Below, in pieces: positions 35,138 through 45,995 of a stretch of DNA of 64,000 nt. The stretch comes from DATKYQ01 sp964640665 (GTDB lineage Bacteria; Myxococcota; B64-G9), in assembly GCA_964640665.1 (NCBI GenBank), contig CAZXHT010000020.1, positions 1-64,000 of the forward strand, given 5' to 3'. The position numbers were made by a program, and so were the translations under genes. The notes under the pieces are model-generated. The model saw only the letters and a list, made by a program, of their open reading frames with translations, ran no database searches and was not told the DNA's origin. Numbering within the stretch: the first letter of the stretch is position 1; every line of letters begins with the position of its first letter.

Positions 35138-35697
35138 CACTCGTTACTTTCCGAGGCGCAGATGCCCGAGCCTTCTTCGACCACCCGGAAAGTCCACTGG
35201 TAGAAATCGTACTGGCCGTCGGAGCCTTCGGGCAATTGCATTCCGTTGCCGTCGTTGAGCGGTTCGCTGTCGGAGACGAACAGGCGCATTGTGTGGACGA
35301 CACCCAGCGCATACCGAGTCAGGTTGAGCTGCGACTCGACACCCGGGCGGTCGATTTGTCCCGGGACGGGATAGATAAAAAGCGTCACGAAGGAAGACTT
35401 GTTGTCGTCATCCTTCCAGTCTTCCAGGAAGCGGGCGACAAGTTTGTCTTTCTTGTTGAGATCTCTTACCTGTCCCACCTTGAAGACAGCCGGCGTGCAG
35501 GCGAGGTCGAGATCGTATATCGAAAACTGGTCCGCCGGACTCAGGCTCGACGTGATAATCTGGGGCGGGTAGAGCACTTCTTGTGGCTCGACGTTGATAT
35601 CGGGGGACATGATACACCCACAACCCAGCAGTAAGGTTGCCGAAATAACCACCCGGCCCATCCGGGACGGGCTCTTTTTACGCAAGAAAGGTGCCAC
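35137..35697 (-). CDS. Putative lipoprotein, unrecognised
   Basis: 186 residues. Basic N-terminus (RKKSPSR), hydrophobic stretch, then LLLGCGC near residue 25, a plausible lipobox. The mature part (about 160 residues) is Asp-rich and matches no family I know. It is paired with the downstream regulatory-repeat lipoprotein through overlapping stop and start codons, suggesting that the two form a complex. Confidence 0.65.
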   Translation of the reverse strand: MAPFLRKKSPSRMGRVVISATLLLGCGCIMSPDINVEPQEVLYPPQIITSSLSPADQFSIYDLDLACTPAVFKVGQVRDLNKKDKLVARFLEDWKDDDNKSSFVTLFIYPVPGQIDRPGVESQLNLTRYALGVVHTMRLFVSDSEPLNDGNGMQLPEGSDGQYDFYQWTFRVVEEGSGICASESNE

Positions 35698-35807
35698 TTT
35701 GGCGTCCTGGTGCGTAGTGGGTTGAAAAAAAAGTTCTTTTGCTCTTGTAGCCGTTTTTCAAGCAGCCCTTTGCCTTCCCTGATCGCGACATAGTTGCCGT
35801 GGTTTGA

Positions 35808-37604
<1,797 letters not shown>

Positions 37605-37619
37605 CGTGGAGGCCTCCTT

Positions 37620-38501
37620 TTAAAAACGTGTCTGGAAAGAAAAGCCGGCTCCGCCCGGCATACCCACGGGCAACAGCGAAGATGTTTTATCTCCCATGAC
37701 CTGTTCTTCCTCGCGGGCCTTGCGGTATGGTGGGTCGGTCAACGGCTTGAAATAGATGTTTGCGTCGATGGCCCCATATATCCAGCCGGCGGCGAATATT
37801 CCCAGCGAGACGTACTGACCGATTCTCAATCCCCGGGCCAGATCGAGGTCTTCCCGGGCGTAGTTGCCGTTGTCGTTGGCCAGGGCAACCAGAAGACTGT
37901 AGCAGACAATGTTGGCCGTAAGTGACAACCCGCCGCCGGTCGCCAGCAAGATCCCCTTGAGGCTGTCGCCGTTTTGGAACTGCCCCAGTCCGAAGGGGAG
38001 AAAGGCGATCAAGCGGCTGCGGCGCAGCCGATCGCGCTCGAAAAAAATACGCCTGACCAGTGTGCGCGGCGGTTTTTTATTCTTCTTTTCGAGCGCCGCC
38101 TGGCGCTCCTTCTCGATCTTCTCCAGACGAGCCTTCATACGCGGTTCGTTGCGGATACGATCGAAAAACGTTACCGCCGGAGGGGGGATCAAGAACGGAT
38201 CCAGCCGATGTCCGGGGCGCAGGTACAACAGGGCCGTGAACTCCTTGCGCGCCTCCTGCTCCCGGCCCATGTAGAAGTAGCACAACCCGAGCATCTCGCG
38301 CGCCGTGACTATATCTTCTTCCGCGGTGAGCTGGAGAGTGGGGTAGAGCAGTTTCTCGAGGATCCCTGCGGCATTTGCGAAATTCTTGTAAGCGAACTCG
38401 GAAGCGCCGCGGTTGAGCCTTTCGGAAATCGAGTCGGCGCCGGCCGCCCGGCACAACAGCAGAACCAGCACCAGGGCCATAAACCTGATCCGCGGGATCA
38501 T
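37620..38501 (-). CDS. Exported TPR-type membrane protein
   Basis: 293 residues; its ATG overlaps the kinase stop by four bases. Signal peptide about 1-22. A TPR-like helical region (about 30-100, GASEFAYKNFANAAGILEKL) is followed by a charged coiled stretch (about 120-155), then two or three hydrophobic segments (about 165-245) that resemble the DUF5683-like 'FLPFGLGQFQNGDSLKG' type. The middle gene of the kinase operon, possibly an input protein. Not assigned to a family with certainty. Confidence 0.7.
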   Translation of the reverse strand: MIPRIRFMALVLVLLLCRAAGADSISERLNRGASEFAYKNFANAAGILEKLLYPTLQLTAEEDIVTAREMLGLCYFYMGREQEARKEFTALLYLRPGHRLDPFLIPPPAVTFFDRIRNEPRMKARLEKIEKERQAALEKKNKKPPRTLVRRIFFERDRLRRSRLIAFLPFGLGQFQNGDSLKGILLATGGGLSLTANIVCYSLLVALANDNGNYAREDLDLARGLRIGQYVSLGIFAAGWIYGAIDANIYFKPLTDPPYRKAREEEQVMGDKTSSLLPVGMPGGAGFSFQTRF

Positions 38502-40345
38502 GGCCTCCCCCCGTCGGAGACCGGAACGAACTGCGACCGGGTGGCCTTGAAAACGACGGTCTTGCCGGCTGTCACCGTCAATGCCCCGCGCAGCTCACGG
38601 CCGGCTTTATCCACCAGGCGGATGTTGATTTTGCGTGAGCCCCGGCGCCCTTCCAGCGTGAAGGCGATCGGGTTCTTGCGCCTGCTGGCCGCAGAGCCGC
38701 GGTATTTACCGTCGATGTAGACAGTGGCGTCGGCCAGTTCGGAGTCGATCTCGACCAGCGCCGGCAGGAAGTGCAGTTTGCGGCGCACCTGTTCCTCGGC
38801 CAGCGGAACTTCGATGGTGAACTCGTCATCGGCGTATGGATGGGCGACTACTTGCACGCGATGCCGGCCCGTCGGAAGCTTGCCCTTGTAAAACTGGCCG
38901 AAGCCGGTGGTCTTGTCGTCGTTGCGGGCGACTTCGTGGCCGTCTATCAGGATGCGCTCGAAGTAAGGCTGCGGCACGATGGTAAATGGGTGCATGACGA
39001 CGAGTCTGGGGTGGTGGACGATAGCTACTTTCTTGGTGTCTGGGTTAGTTCTTGGTTGCAAGTCGGCTCTTGGTTGCGGGTCGGCTCCGGCCTTCGCCTG
39101 ATCGGCTACGGCTGGCAGGCCGGCGTCTACGTAGATGCCCACGGCTATACCGGCGTCGGTGACTTCCCCGGTGTCGTGAGGCAGCCAAACAGTCGCCGCC
39201 CAGATGCCCGCCGCTACAATCAACAGGACCGAGAGCGCGGCTGAGAGAATGCGCAGTCCGTGCTTGAGGCGATGGCGCCTGTGGATGCCGTCTACCAGAT
39301 CGAGCACCTCTGGATGTTCGGGCTGCAGGGCCAGCAGGCGATTTAGCACCTCGAGAGCCTGGCGATGCTTGCCGGACGCTATCAGCGCCTTGCCGTGTAC
39401 AAGGAGTTTCTTGGCCACCCGGGGTTCGAGAGCCGCAATGTAGCTTTCCGGTTGCCTGAAGAAGAAAGTCAACTCGGTGTCGATGTCCTCAATGTCCAGG
39501 TCGTTCAGGCAGGCGTGTAATTCGGTTTGCATGGCAGAGACAGTCTGGAAGCGGCTGGCGGGATCGTGATCCAGCGCCCGGCGGATGATCCGCGACAGAT
39601 CGGCCCCGATCACCGGGTTGACCTGCTGGGGATCCGGGTAGCTTCCCTCGACGATTAGTTTGATGACCTGGTGGGGGTTCTGGCCCGTAAACGGAAGCTT
39701 GCCCACAGACAACCAGTAGAGGATCGTGCCCATGGAGAAGATGTCCGAACGAAAGTCAAGCTCATGGCCCTCAAGCAACTCGGGTGCCATGTGGGCCGGG
39801 GATCCGAGAATCGTTCCGGTCATGGTCATCTGTTGCTGCTGGTCGATGACTTTGGCGATGCCGAAATCCATCAACTTCAGGACCCCGTCGGCGGACACCA
39901 TGACGTTCTCCGGCTTGAGATCGCGATGGATGATCTTGAGCGAGTGGGCATGGGCCACGGCCTCGCAGATCTGAAGAGTAATCATGGTTGCCACTTCAGG
40001 GAAGAAGGCCCGGTGCAGCTCGATGAAATCCTTGAGCGTAAAGCCCCGGACGAACTCGGTGATGATGTAGCTGAGACCCTCGTCCGATTCGGCGAAATCG
40101 TATATCTCGATAATGTGAGGGTGGTGCAGGCGAGCCACGGCCCTGGCCTCGCGCTGGAAACGCCTGCGGCTTTCGATGTTGCCGGAAAGGTGGGGCAGGA
40201 GGATCTTTACTGCAACCTCCCGATCCAGCGAGAGATCCTGCCCATTAAACACCACCGACATCCCACCCCGGCCGACCTCATCGAGGATGCGGTAGCGATC
40301 GATCTGCGCAGGTACCCAGTCCACCCGACGCTCCCGTATGAACAC
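38498..40345 (-). CDS. Membrane-anchored Ser/Thr protein kinase
   Basis: 615 residues with a GTG start at 40345; GTG 40324 with GGGAG upstream is an alternative. Kinase domain about 15-275: GRGGMSVVF glycine loop, Lys47 (AVKIL), HRDLKPEN (Asp142) and Asp160 (DFG). Residues 300-365 look TPR-like, a membrane helix (LRILSAALSVLLIVAAGIW) follows at about 370-390, and the exported C-terminus has PEGA-like beta repeats. All catalytic residues are present, so it should be active. Operon order kinase, TPR protein, FHA-sigma54 activator suggests a direct phospho-signalling line to transcription. Confidence 0.9.
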   Translation of the reverse strand: MFIRERRVDWVPAQIDRYRILDEVGRGGMSVVFNGQDLSLDREVAVKILLPHLSGNIESRRRFQREARAVARLHHPHIIEIYDFAESDEGLSYIITEFVRGFTLKDFIELHRAFFPEVATMITLQICEAVAHAHSLKIIHRDLKPENVMVSADGVLKLMDFGIAKVIDQQQQMTMTGTILGSPAHMAPELLEGHELDFRSDIFSMGTILYWLSVGKLPFTGQNPHQVIKLIVEGSYPDPQQVNPVIGADLSRIIRRALDHDPASRFQTVSAMQTELHACLNDLDIEDIDTELTFFFRQPESYIAALEPRVAKKLLVHGKALIASGKHRQALEVLNRLLALQPEHPEVLDLVDGIHRRHRLKHGLRILSAALSVLLIVAAGIWAATVWLPHDTGEVTDAGIAVGIYVDAGLPAVADQAKAGADPQPRADLQPRTNPDTKKVAIVHHPRLVVMHPFTIVPQPYFERILIDGHEVARNDDKTTGFGQFYKGKLPTGRHRVQVVAHPYADDEFTIEVPLAEEQVRRKLHFLPALVEIDSELADATVYIDGKYRGSAASRRKNPIAFTLEGRRGSRKINIRLVDKAGRELRGALTVTAGKTVVFKATRSQFVPVSDGGRP

Positions 40346-40590
40346 GGCCCTGTCGGCCTTGTCATACCTGATTTGACGACATATATCGCAAGCGTCTCCA
40401 GCGTGTCAATGCGAGCCTCTTGCGCGGTATGTGGAAAACCGGTCGCGGAGACCCCAGGGTATGATCCAAATTTCACGTTTGTCGAACCGGAGGCAAACGG
40501 GATGGATGATGATCTTGATCAATCCCCACCGGCGAGGGTAGTCTTACGCTGGTGTCTGCGGTAATGGCATGGGGAGCAAGGAGCGGTTTG

Positions 40591-42420
40591 GTGGAAGGCA
40601 CATTTGTTGATATGTTCATGGAGCGGGTTCAGCGCTCGCCCGACGAGGTTGCCTTGACGCGCTCGGTCGCCGGGCAGTGGCAGGCGATTAGCTGGGCCGA
40701 GTTCGATGACGTTACCGATCAACTCGCTCACGGTTTGATCTCAATAGGCATGCAGGCCGGCCAGCGGGTGGCCATTCTCTCCCGCAGCCGGGCCGAGTGG
40801 GTGCTCGCGGATCTGGCCATCCAGAAGGCCGCCGGCTGCACCGTGCCGGTCCACGTCGACGCCGTGGTCGAACACGTTAGCCACGTGCTTGCCGACTCGG
40901 GCGCCAGGATGGCTTTTGTCCAGGACGAGAAGCAACTGGCCAAGGTTCGCCAGGTGATCGACGAGACCTCCGTCGAACAGGTCATCCTGATCGGCGGACC
41001 GGCGGGTGGGCCGGGCGAGGTTCGCTGGGCCGATCTGCTTTTGGCCGGGCGGATGCACAAGGCCGAGTTCCCCGGTACGCTCGCGAGCCGCAAGGCGCAG
41101 ATCGGGCCCGATTCACTTGCCAGCATTGTCTATACGGCAGGAACGACCGGTTTGCCCAAGGGAGTCATGCTGACCCACGACAACTTCGTCTTCGAGGCGG
41201 AAGCCTTGGCCAAGGTGATGGAGCACATCGTGGAAAGCGGCGATGTCCACTTGTTATGCCTGCCTCTCTCACATATCCTGGCTCGCATCATGGTCCTGGC
41301 CTCTGTGCGCGTCGGGTACTGCACTGCCTTCTCGTCCGGGCTGGACATGCTCAACCGCGAGATGCTCGAGGCGCGGCCGACGTTCGTGACGCTTGTGCCG
41401 GGCATCCTGGAAAGGGTTCACGGCGCCCTGGTCCGCGAGGTCGAGAAGAAGGGCTGGGCCGTGCGCAAACTTTTCCGCTGGGCCACAGAAGTCGGGGAAG
41501 AAGTCGCCTCGCGGCGATCGCTGAGCGCACCGATTCCGCTCGGGCTGTCCGTCCGTCGCCTGGTCTCCGACAACGTGATCATCGGGCCGCCGATTAAGGA
41601 ACGCTTCGGCGGACGGCTGAAGTTCTTTATCAGCGGGGGTGCGCCGCTGTCGCCGGAGACTGCAGAGTTCTTCAACAGCCTGGGGATACTGGTTCTCGAA
41701 GGTTATGGGATGACCGAGAACGTGGGGGCGGCCAACGTCAACCGACCAGATCGTTACCGGATCGGGACGGTGGGACCGCCGATTCCCGGGGTTGAAGAGC
41801 GCCTGGCCGAGGACGGCGAGATCCTGATCCGCGGCCGCAACGTCATGGCCGGGTACCACGGTCAGCCCGAGGCCACCGCAGAGGTTCTGGACGAGGAAGG
41901 ATGGCTGCATACCGGGGACATCGGTGTGTTCGACGAAGAGGGTTTCCTGCAGGTGACCGGCCGCAAGAAGAATATAATCGTCACCTCGGGCGGCAAAAAC
42001 GTTTCGCCCCAGAACATCGAGAAACTCATGCGCACCAGCAGTTACATCGATAACCTGATGGTCTGCGGAGACGGATGCAAGCACCTGACCGCGCTGGTTT
42101 CTCTTGACCGCGAGCAGATCCAGCGCTTTGCGGAGCGCGAGGGCATTCCCTTCGACAGACTCTCAGAGCTTGCCGTCCACCCGCGCATCAGAAAGTTGAT
42201 CGAGGCCGAGATAGAAGAACGCAACCGGCAGCTTCCCGGCTACGAGACCATCCGGCGCTTCACCATTCTTCCAAAGCCTTTCTCGCTCGACGCCGGAGAG
42301 ATCACTCCAACTTTAAAACTGCGTCGCAAAGAGGTCGAGGAGCGTTACAGTGAATTGATCGAGGCTATGTACACCGAACGGCCTGAGAAAACGGACGAGA
42401 TTTTTCTGGGGGAAAAATGA
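40591..42420 (+). CDS. Long-chain acyl-CoA synthetase (AMP-forming)
   Basis: 609 residues from GTG 40591, chosen because AAGGAG ends seven bases upstream; the open frame starts at GTG 40552. AMP-binding superfamily motifs: the P-loop YTAGTTGLPKGVM, EGYGMTEN, HTGDIG and GRKKNIIVTSGGKNVSP. Length and the last motif match the bacterial FAA1/FadD-like long-chain group. It activates fatty acids for beta-oxidation or lipid synthesis at the inner face of the membrane. The stop overlaps the next gene (ATGA). Divergent from the kinase operon. Confidence 0.9.
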   Translation: MEGTFVDMFMERVQRSPDEVALTRSVAGQWQAISWAEFDDVTDQLAHGLISIGMQAGQRVAILSRSRAEWVLADLAIQKAAGCTVPVHVDAVVEHVSHVLADSGARMAFVQDEKQLAKVRQVIDETSVEQVILIGGPAGGPGEVRWADLLLAGRMHKAEFPGTLASRKAQIGPDSLASIVYTAGTTGLPKGVMLTHDNFVFEAEALAKVMEHIVESGDVHLLCLPLSHILARIMVLASVRVGYCTAFSSGLDMLNREMLEARPTFVTLVPGILERVHGALVREVEKKGWAVRKLFRWATEVGEEVASRRSLSAPIPLGLSVRRLVSDNVIIGPPIKERFGGRLKFFISGGAPLSPETAEFFNSLGILVLEGYGMTENVGAANVNRPDRYRIGTVGPPIPGVEERLAEDGEILIRGRNVMAGYHGQPEATAEVLDEEGWLHTGDIGVFDEEGFLQVTGRKKNIIVTSGGKNVSPQNIEKLMRTSSYIDNLMVCGDGCKHLTALVSLDREQIQRFAEREGIPFDRLSELAVHPRIRKLIEAEIEERNRQLPGYETIRRFTILPKPFSLDAGEITPTLKLRRKEVEERYSELIEAMYTERPEKTDEIFLGEK

Positions 42421-43625
42421 AGCAAAAAGCGTGTCTTTTTTTTCTTATTTGCGCGACCTCGCCTGCGGCGGCCCAGCCAGTGGTCGAGACGTTTCACGGC
42501 TCAGAGGCATTCAGGGACTTCAGGCTTGCCGGTTACGAGATGCTCGACGAGAAGAGAGTCGACCTCGACGCCGACGGTCTGTCGGACTCGCTCGTAGTTG
42601 AGCGCTCTGTCGGCGGGATTGGGCTCTCCGCCTGGCGCGCCGGCGACAAGGGAGACTACACGCTGCTGTCGAGGGAACCCCCGATCGAATCCGACTCCGT
42701 GAAAAGATTCGTAACAATCAAGCTCGACGGAAGATCTCGGGCCGTGTTGCTGGACGTTTGCGAGGACAGCCCGGACGAGGCCGATCACGGCCTGCGTTTC
42801 TTCCTGCTTGGCACCAAGGGACTCAGAAAACTGATCGAGACGCGCTACTTGGTGACGCACCCCGAAGAAGAGGCCGGGCGGGCGGCTCGCCGGGTCGTCG
42901 ACCTGGGTGGAGTCTCGCCCGGACCGCAGATCCGCCCGCGCGGCTCTGACTGGCCCGAAATCCTGGTCAGGCACGATCCCAAGCTGGTTTACGTGCCGGG
43001 TCGATCCGACAAGAAGACCTGGTTTGTAATCGGGATACGCGAAAGGGTGTTCGAGGCCCAAGGCGGGAAGTACCTGCAGCGCGAAGACCGCTATCTCGAT
43101 TTCCTGACGCTGCTTGCGCCCGCGAACCTGACCGCAACCTCGCGCCTGCCGAGCTCAACTGCGCTGTGGGACGTGAAATCGCTGGCCGACGGGGTGCTGT
43201 CGACCGGCTGGGTCGAGGGCCGGCCGGGGTCGGGCGTCTCGGAATCCGTTACCTTGTCGTTCAAGCAGGCCGAGCCGGTGCGCCTGGTTCGCCTGGTGCC
43301 CGGCTGCGCCGCGTCGCGAGAGGAATGGGAGGCGCGCAACCGGGTCGTGCGGTTTTCGATCATGTTCGAAGACGGTATCGTCGTGCCCATTGAGCGAGGC
43401 GGATCCTCGAAGCTCGATCCGCGAATCGAGGCCTACGGGGACTTCTCGCTGCCCGGGCAGGACTTCGGCAAGCAGACGATGGTCTTTTTCGCAGAGCCCA
43501 TCCGCTCAGGCTGGGTGAAAATAACCATAGAAGGGGTCGAGCGCGGCGGTTCAACCGAGGACGAAACCTGTATATCCGAGATCTCGGTGCACCGGGCGCT
43601 GATAGATACGGCTAAATTGCCCTAG
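42417..43625 (+). CDS. Exported protein with C-terminal discoidin-like domain
   Basis: 402 residues; signal peptide about 1-20 (ending AAAQ). The N-terminal half has a Ca-binding-looking DLDADGLSD motif. The C-terminal part (about 245-395) follows the pattern of NADase-type glycan-binding or discoidin-like domains (SLADGVLSTGWVEG, then VRLVRLVPG and NRVVRFSIMF). Probably periplasmic or outer-membrane-associated. It overlaps the acyl-CoA synthetase by four bases, so translation is coupled, though the link in function is unclear. Confidence 0.7.
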   Translation: MKQKACLFFLICATSPAAAQPVVETFHGSEAFRDFRLAGYEMLDEKRVDLDADGLSDSLVVERSVGGIGLSAWRAGDKGDYTLLSREPPIESDSVKRFVTIKLDGRSRAVLLDVCEDSPDEADHGLRFFLLGTKGLRKLIETRYLVTHPEEEAGRAARRVVDLGGVSPGPQIRPRGSDWPEILVRHDPKLVYVPGRSDKKTWFVIGIRERVFEAQGGKYLQREDRYLDFLTLLAPANLTATSRLPSSTALWDVKSLADGVLSTGWVEGRPGSGVSESVTLSFKQAEPVRLVRLVPGCAASREEWEARNRVVRFSIMFEDGIVVPIERGGSSKLDPRIEAYGDFSLPGQDFGKQTMVFFAEPIRSGWVKITIEGVERGGSTEDETCISEISVHRALIDTAKLP

Positions 43626-43637
43626 ATGCAGCGCTTG

Positions 43638-43964
43638 CTACAGGCCGAGAACATTGCCCAACTTCATGGCCAGGCTCATGTCGCCCTTGATCTTGAGCTT
43701 GCCGGTCATGAAGGCCATCTGGCCGTTTAGCTTTCCGGTGACCATGTCGATGAAATCGGTGTCGCTCATGGTGATGGTGCATTTGGCATCGGCGTTCTCG
43801 CCCTCGCCGACCTCGCCGCCGCTCTTGGTGGTGTCGACCCACCAGTTGCCGCCGTTGTCACCGGTTACCATGAACTGGTAGATGGCGTTGACCTTGGTAA
43901 CCTCGTCGCCCTTCTCTTTCATCTGCGCGGGCAGCTTGTCCGTGAACACTTCCTTGGGGGTCAT
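43638..43964 (-). CDS. SCP2 sterol-binding-domain protein
   Basis: 108 residues from ATG 43964 behind AGGAGG; the open frame to 44000 has no better start. A single SCP2 fold covers the length: 'WWVDTTKSGGEVGEGENADAK' region (about 50-70), then TITMSDTDFIDMVTGKLN and AFMTGKLKIKGDM, the typical ending. SCP2 domains bind lipids or acyl-CoA. Its position convergent with the acyl-CoA synthetase operon fits lipid metabolism. Confidence 0.88.
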   Translation of the reverse strand: MTPKEVFTDKLPAQMKEKGDEVTKVNAIYQFMVTGDNGGNWWVDTTKSGGEVGEGENADAKCTITMSDTDFIDMVTGKLNGQMAFMTGKLKIKGDMSLAMKLGNVLGL

Positions 43965-44168
43965 TTGGCTCCTCCTGTTCCTGATTGACGATTGAGTCAA
44001 TTTATGCGCGGGAAGCTAGCACATGCCGCGGCGGAGTGTCAATAGTAGTCGAAGAAACGGGGACGGAGTAGGTTGAGTAGGTTCTGTGTAGATCTTCATG
44101 GGCAAGATAGTCAGTCCGCCTTCCGAATAACCCTGCCGAGCCTGTTCCCGCCCCGAAACCCGGCATGA

Positions 44169-44705
44169 TCAGGTTATTTTGAATGTGCCTTCCGCCCTGG
44201 CGCTGGGCAGGAACTTTCTGGGGTCTTCGGGCAGCTTTTCCAGGAAAAGGACCAGGCACCAGTTCTTCAGAACGTCCAGAAAAGCTATCGAAGGAACGAT
44301 CAGGGCTTCGGCCGGCGTCGTATTTCGTATGAAATGTGCCGTCGCTCGAGCGATCGACTTTTCCTTGAAGCAGTCGGGGGCGTTGGACAGGGAGAGATCC
44401 CTGCAGGCCTTCGGGTCTCGTAGATCCAGGACCTGTTCCAGCTTGACATTGAGCCCGTAGACCTTTCGGGGAAATGTCTTCTGTGCCAGCCCGGGAGTGC
44501 GGCTCTCCTTGAAGTGCCGTGCGAACTCAGCTAGGGCGACTGACTTGTCCTTGGCCAGGTAGAGTGTACGCTCTCCGGGGATATTCCAGCGATTTTCATT
44601 GCTCTTGCCGCACAGGCTGAAGTCGTAGACGTCCAGTCCGGGAACGTCGGGCAGGTGACGGACTGCGTGACCCGACCAGGGTTTGATGTGCTTTTCGATG
44701 GGCAT
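44169..44705 (-). CDS. RES-domain toxin
   Basis: 178 residues. RES-family residues are visible: Arg and Trp-Asn in NRWNIPG, Tyr in TLYLAKD, and Glu in ALAEFARHF; an additional Arg-Ser / Ser-Ile-Ala region is near the middle. Characterised RES toxins (MbcT-type) degrade NAD+. It lies seven bases after a gene for an Xre/MbcA-type antitoxin and must share its promoter. The family fits; NAD+ degradation here is inferred. Confidence 0.85.
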   Translation of the reverse strand: MPIEKHIKPWSGHAVRHLPDVPGLDVYDFSLCGKSNENRWNIPGERTLYLAKDKSVALAEFARHFKESRTPGLAQKTFPRKVYGLNVKLEQVLDLRDPKACRDLSLSNAPDCFKEKSIARATAHFIRNTTPAEALIVPSIAFLDVLKNWCLVLFLEKLPEDPRKFLPSARAEGTFKIT

Positions 44706-44712
44706 CCAGTGC

Positions 44713-45057
44713 CTAGAAACCTACGCCTTCCAACTCGGAGGCCAGGGCTCCTATGACCTTGTCGTATTCACCTATTTTGATCAGGTCGAATGCGGTTCTT
44801 CCGTCGAAGACAGGCAGAGGCGTGTGCAGGAATTCTTTAAGGCCTTCTTTCGTGTATATCTTTCGGCCCAGCTCCCAGATTTCGTTCAGCTTGGCCAGAC
44901 TCATGATTTGTTCTTGTTTCCGGGGTTTCCCCTGGTTTTTCTCCCAGCGGCTGACGGTCTTGACGCTGACTCGTAGAAGTGTGCTCATGCGTTCCTGGGA
45001 AAGGGCGAATCGTTTTCGTATCAGGGATGTGTCCAACTTTGGTTTTAACTTGGCCAT
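44713..45057 (-). CDS. Xre/MbcA/ParS-family antitoxin
   Basis: 114 residues; GGAGG five bases before ATG. The N-terminal helix-turn-helix is LSQERMSTLLRVSVKTVSRW; the C-terminal part is the toxin-binding region (WELGRKIYTKEGLKEFLHTP, then GRTAFDLIKIGEYDKV). Partner of the RES toxin. It should also repress its own promoter, where AATGTC/GACATT half-sites overlap the -35 box and spacer. Confidence 0.9.
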   Translation of the reverse strand: MAKLKPKLDTSLIRKRFALSQERMSTLLRVSVKTVSRWEKNQGKPRKQEQIMSLAKLNEIWELGRKIYTKEGLKEFLHTPLPVFDGRTAFDLIKIGEYDKVIGALASELEGVGF

Positions 45058-45081
45058 GATTGCCTCCGCTGCCTAACTCCT

Positions 45082-45116
45082 ATCATAAAAAATGTCAGGA
45101 CAAATGTCAAGACATT
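45082..45116 (-). promoter_or_regulatory. Promoter and operator of the RES/Xre operon
   Basis: On the minus strand: TTGACA (45110-45105), 17 bases, TATGAT (45087-45082), which is nearly perfect. A 14-bp palindrome AATGTC-AA-GACATT (45103-45116) covers the -35 box; a further AATGTC half-site (45091-45096) lies in the spacer. This is the expected pattern for antitoxin autoregulation. Confidence 0.8.
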
Positions 45117-45152
45117 CAAAGGGGTCGTCAATCTTGGAGAACCGTCTCCCCC

Positions 45153-45181
45153 TTGACATTTTCGTCAAGCACCTGTATTCA
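45153..45181 (+). promoter_or_regulatory. Divergent candidate promoter of the thioredoxin gene
   Basis: TTGACA (45153-45158), 17 bases, TATTCA (45176-45181). The -35 lies within TTGAC-ATTTTC-GTCAA, an inverted repeat, and includes another GACATT half-site, so the Xre antitoxin might also act here. Confidence 0.45.
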
Positions 45182-45287
45182 CACTATTTGTAGAATTCAG
45201 ATGTGTTCTGACAGTGTTGTTTTTTCGGGTGACATCTCTGATACCAGTGAAATACTCGCAGTGTCGTAGAAATGGGGTATTTACGGC

Positions 45288-45923
45288 ATGTCTAAAAACA
45301 GGAAGAAAAGACAGGCATCTTCCAGTACTCGTACACGCAAGCGACATACCCATAGACCACAGCGGTCCCGGTCTTCTGTTCAGGGTCTTGCCAAGAAAAC
45401 AGGTGACTTGTACCATATTCGTTCACAATCGGGGCTAAGCTCACTGCTGCATTCGGGGAAACCTACCCTGGTCGATTTCTGGGCACCTTGGTGTGCGCCT
45501 TGCCTTCGCATGGGACCCATTTTTGAGAAAATTGCGGCCCGTTATGGCGATCAGATCAACTTCGCCAAGGTCGATACACAGGCCTTGCCAAAAGTAGGCT
45601 CACGATTTGGAGTAAAGAGTATTCCAACCATAATCGCATTTTCGGGAAAAACGGAGGCAAGGAGAGAAGTCGGTTTGATGAACGAGCGCAGGATGAAACT
45701 CCTTGCCGAGAGCTTTCTGAGCGAAGATGAGGATCAAGAAATCGATAGCACCTCAGACGAGGTGAACAGCGCACCCGTCGGTGACCGCCTGGGGGATGCG
45801 GCCAGCGAGGATATCCAGGCATCGCAGGAAACGTCCCGATTAGACACGAATCCCGAGCCTAAAGCACCTTCATCGGGTTTGGCAAAGCGCATCAAACGGT
45901 TCTTCAGTCGCAAGAAAAATTAG
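45288..45923 (+). CDS. Thioredoxin-domain protein with basic N-tail and acidic C-tail
   Basis: 211 residues, twice a normal thioredoxin. Thioredoxin fold about residues 47-145 with the active site WCAPC and cis-Pro in SIPTII. The first 35 residues are extremely basic (RKKRQ, RTRKRH, RPQRSR); the C-terminal 65 residues are acidic and end in a basic Lys/Arg patch (KRIKRFFSRKKN). There is no signal peptide. Reductase of disulfides in the cytoplasm; the tails may bind nucleic acid or a partner. Base composition is somewhat more AT-rich than neighbours. Confidence 0.85.
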   Translation: MSKNRKKRQASSSTRTRKRHTHRPQRSRSSVQGLAKKTGDLYHIRSQSGLSSLLHSGKPTLVDFWAPWCAPCLRMGPIFEKIAARYGDQINFAKVDTQALPKVGSRFGVKSIPTIIAFSGKTEARREVGLMNERRMKLLAESFLSEDEDQEIDSTSDEVNSAPVGDRLGDAASEDIQASQETSRLDTNPEPKAPSSGLAKRIKRFFSRKKN

Positions 45924-45995
45924 TTATCCCCTTTGTTTTGTACCGCCTGCTGGCGTTTGCAGAAACTTCCAGAACCGAACAGGATTGGAGCATAC

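Noticed and set aside
45288..45923. Selenocysteine or in-frame TGA in redox proteins
   Set aside because: The thioredoxin active site is WCAPC and the AOR and Nuo-like genes have normal stops; no readthrough frame was needed to complete any protein.
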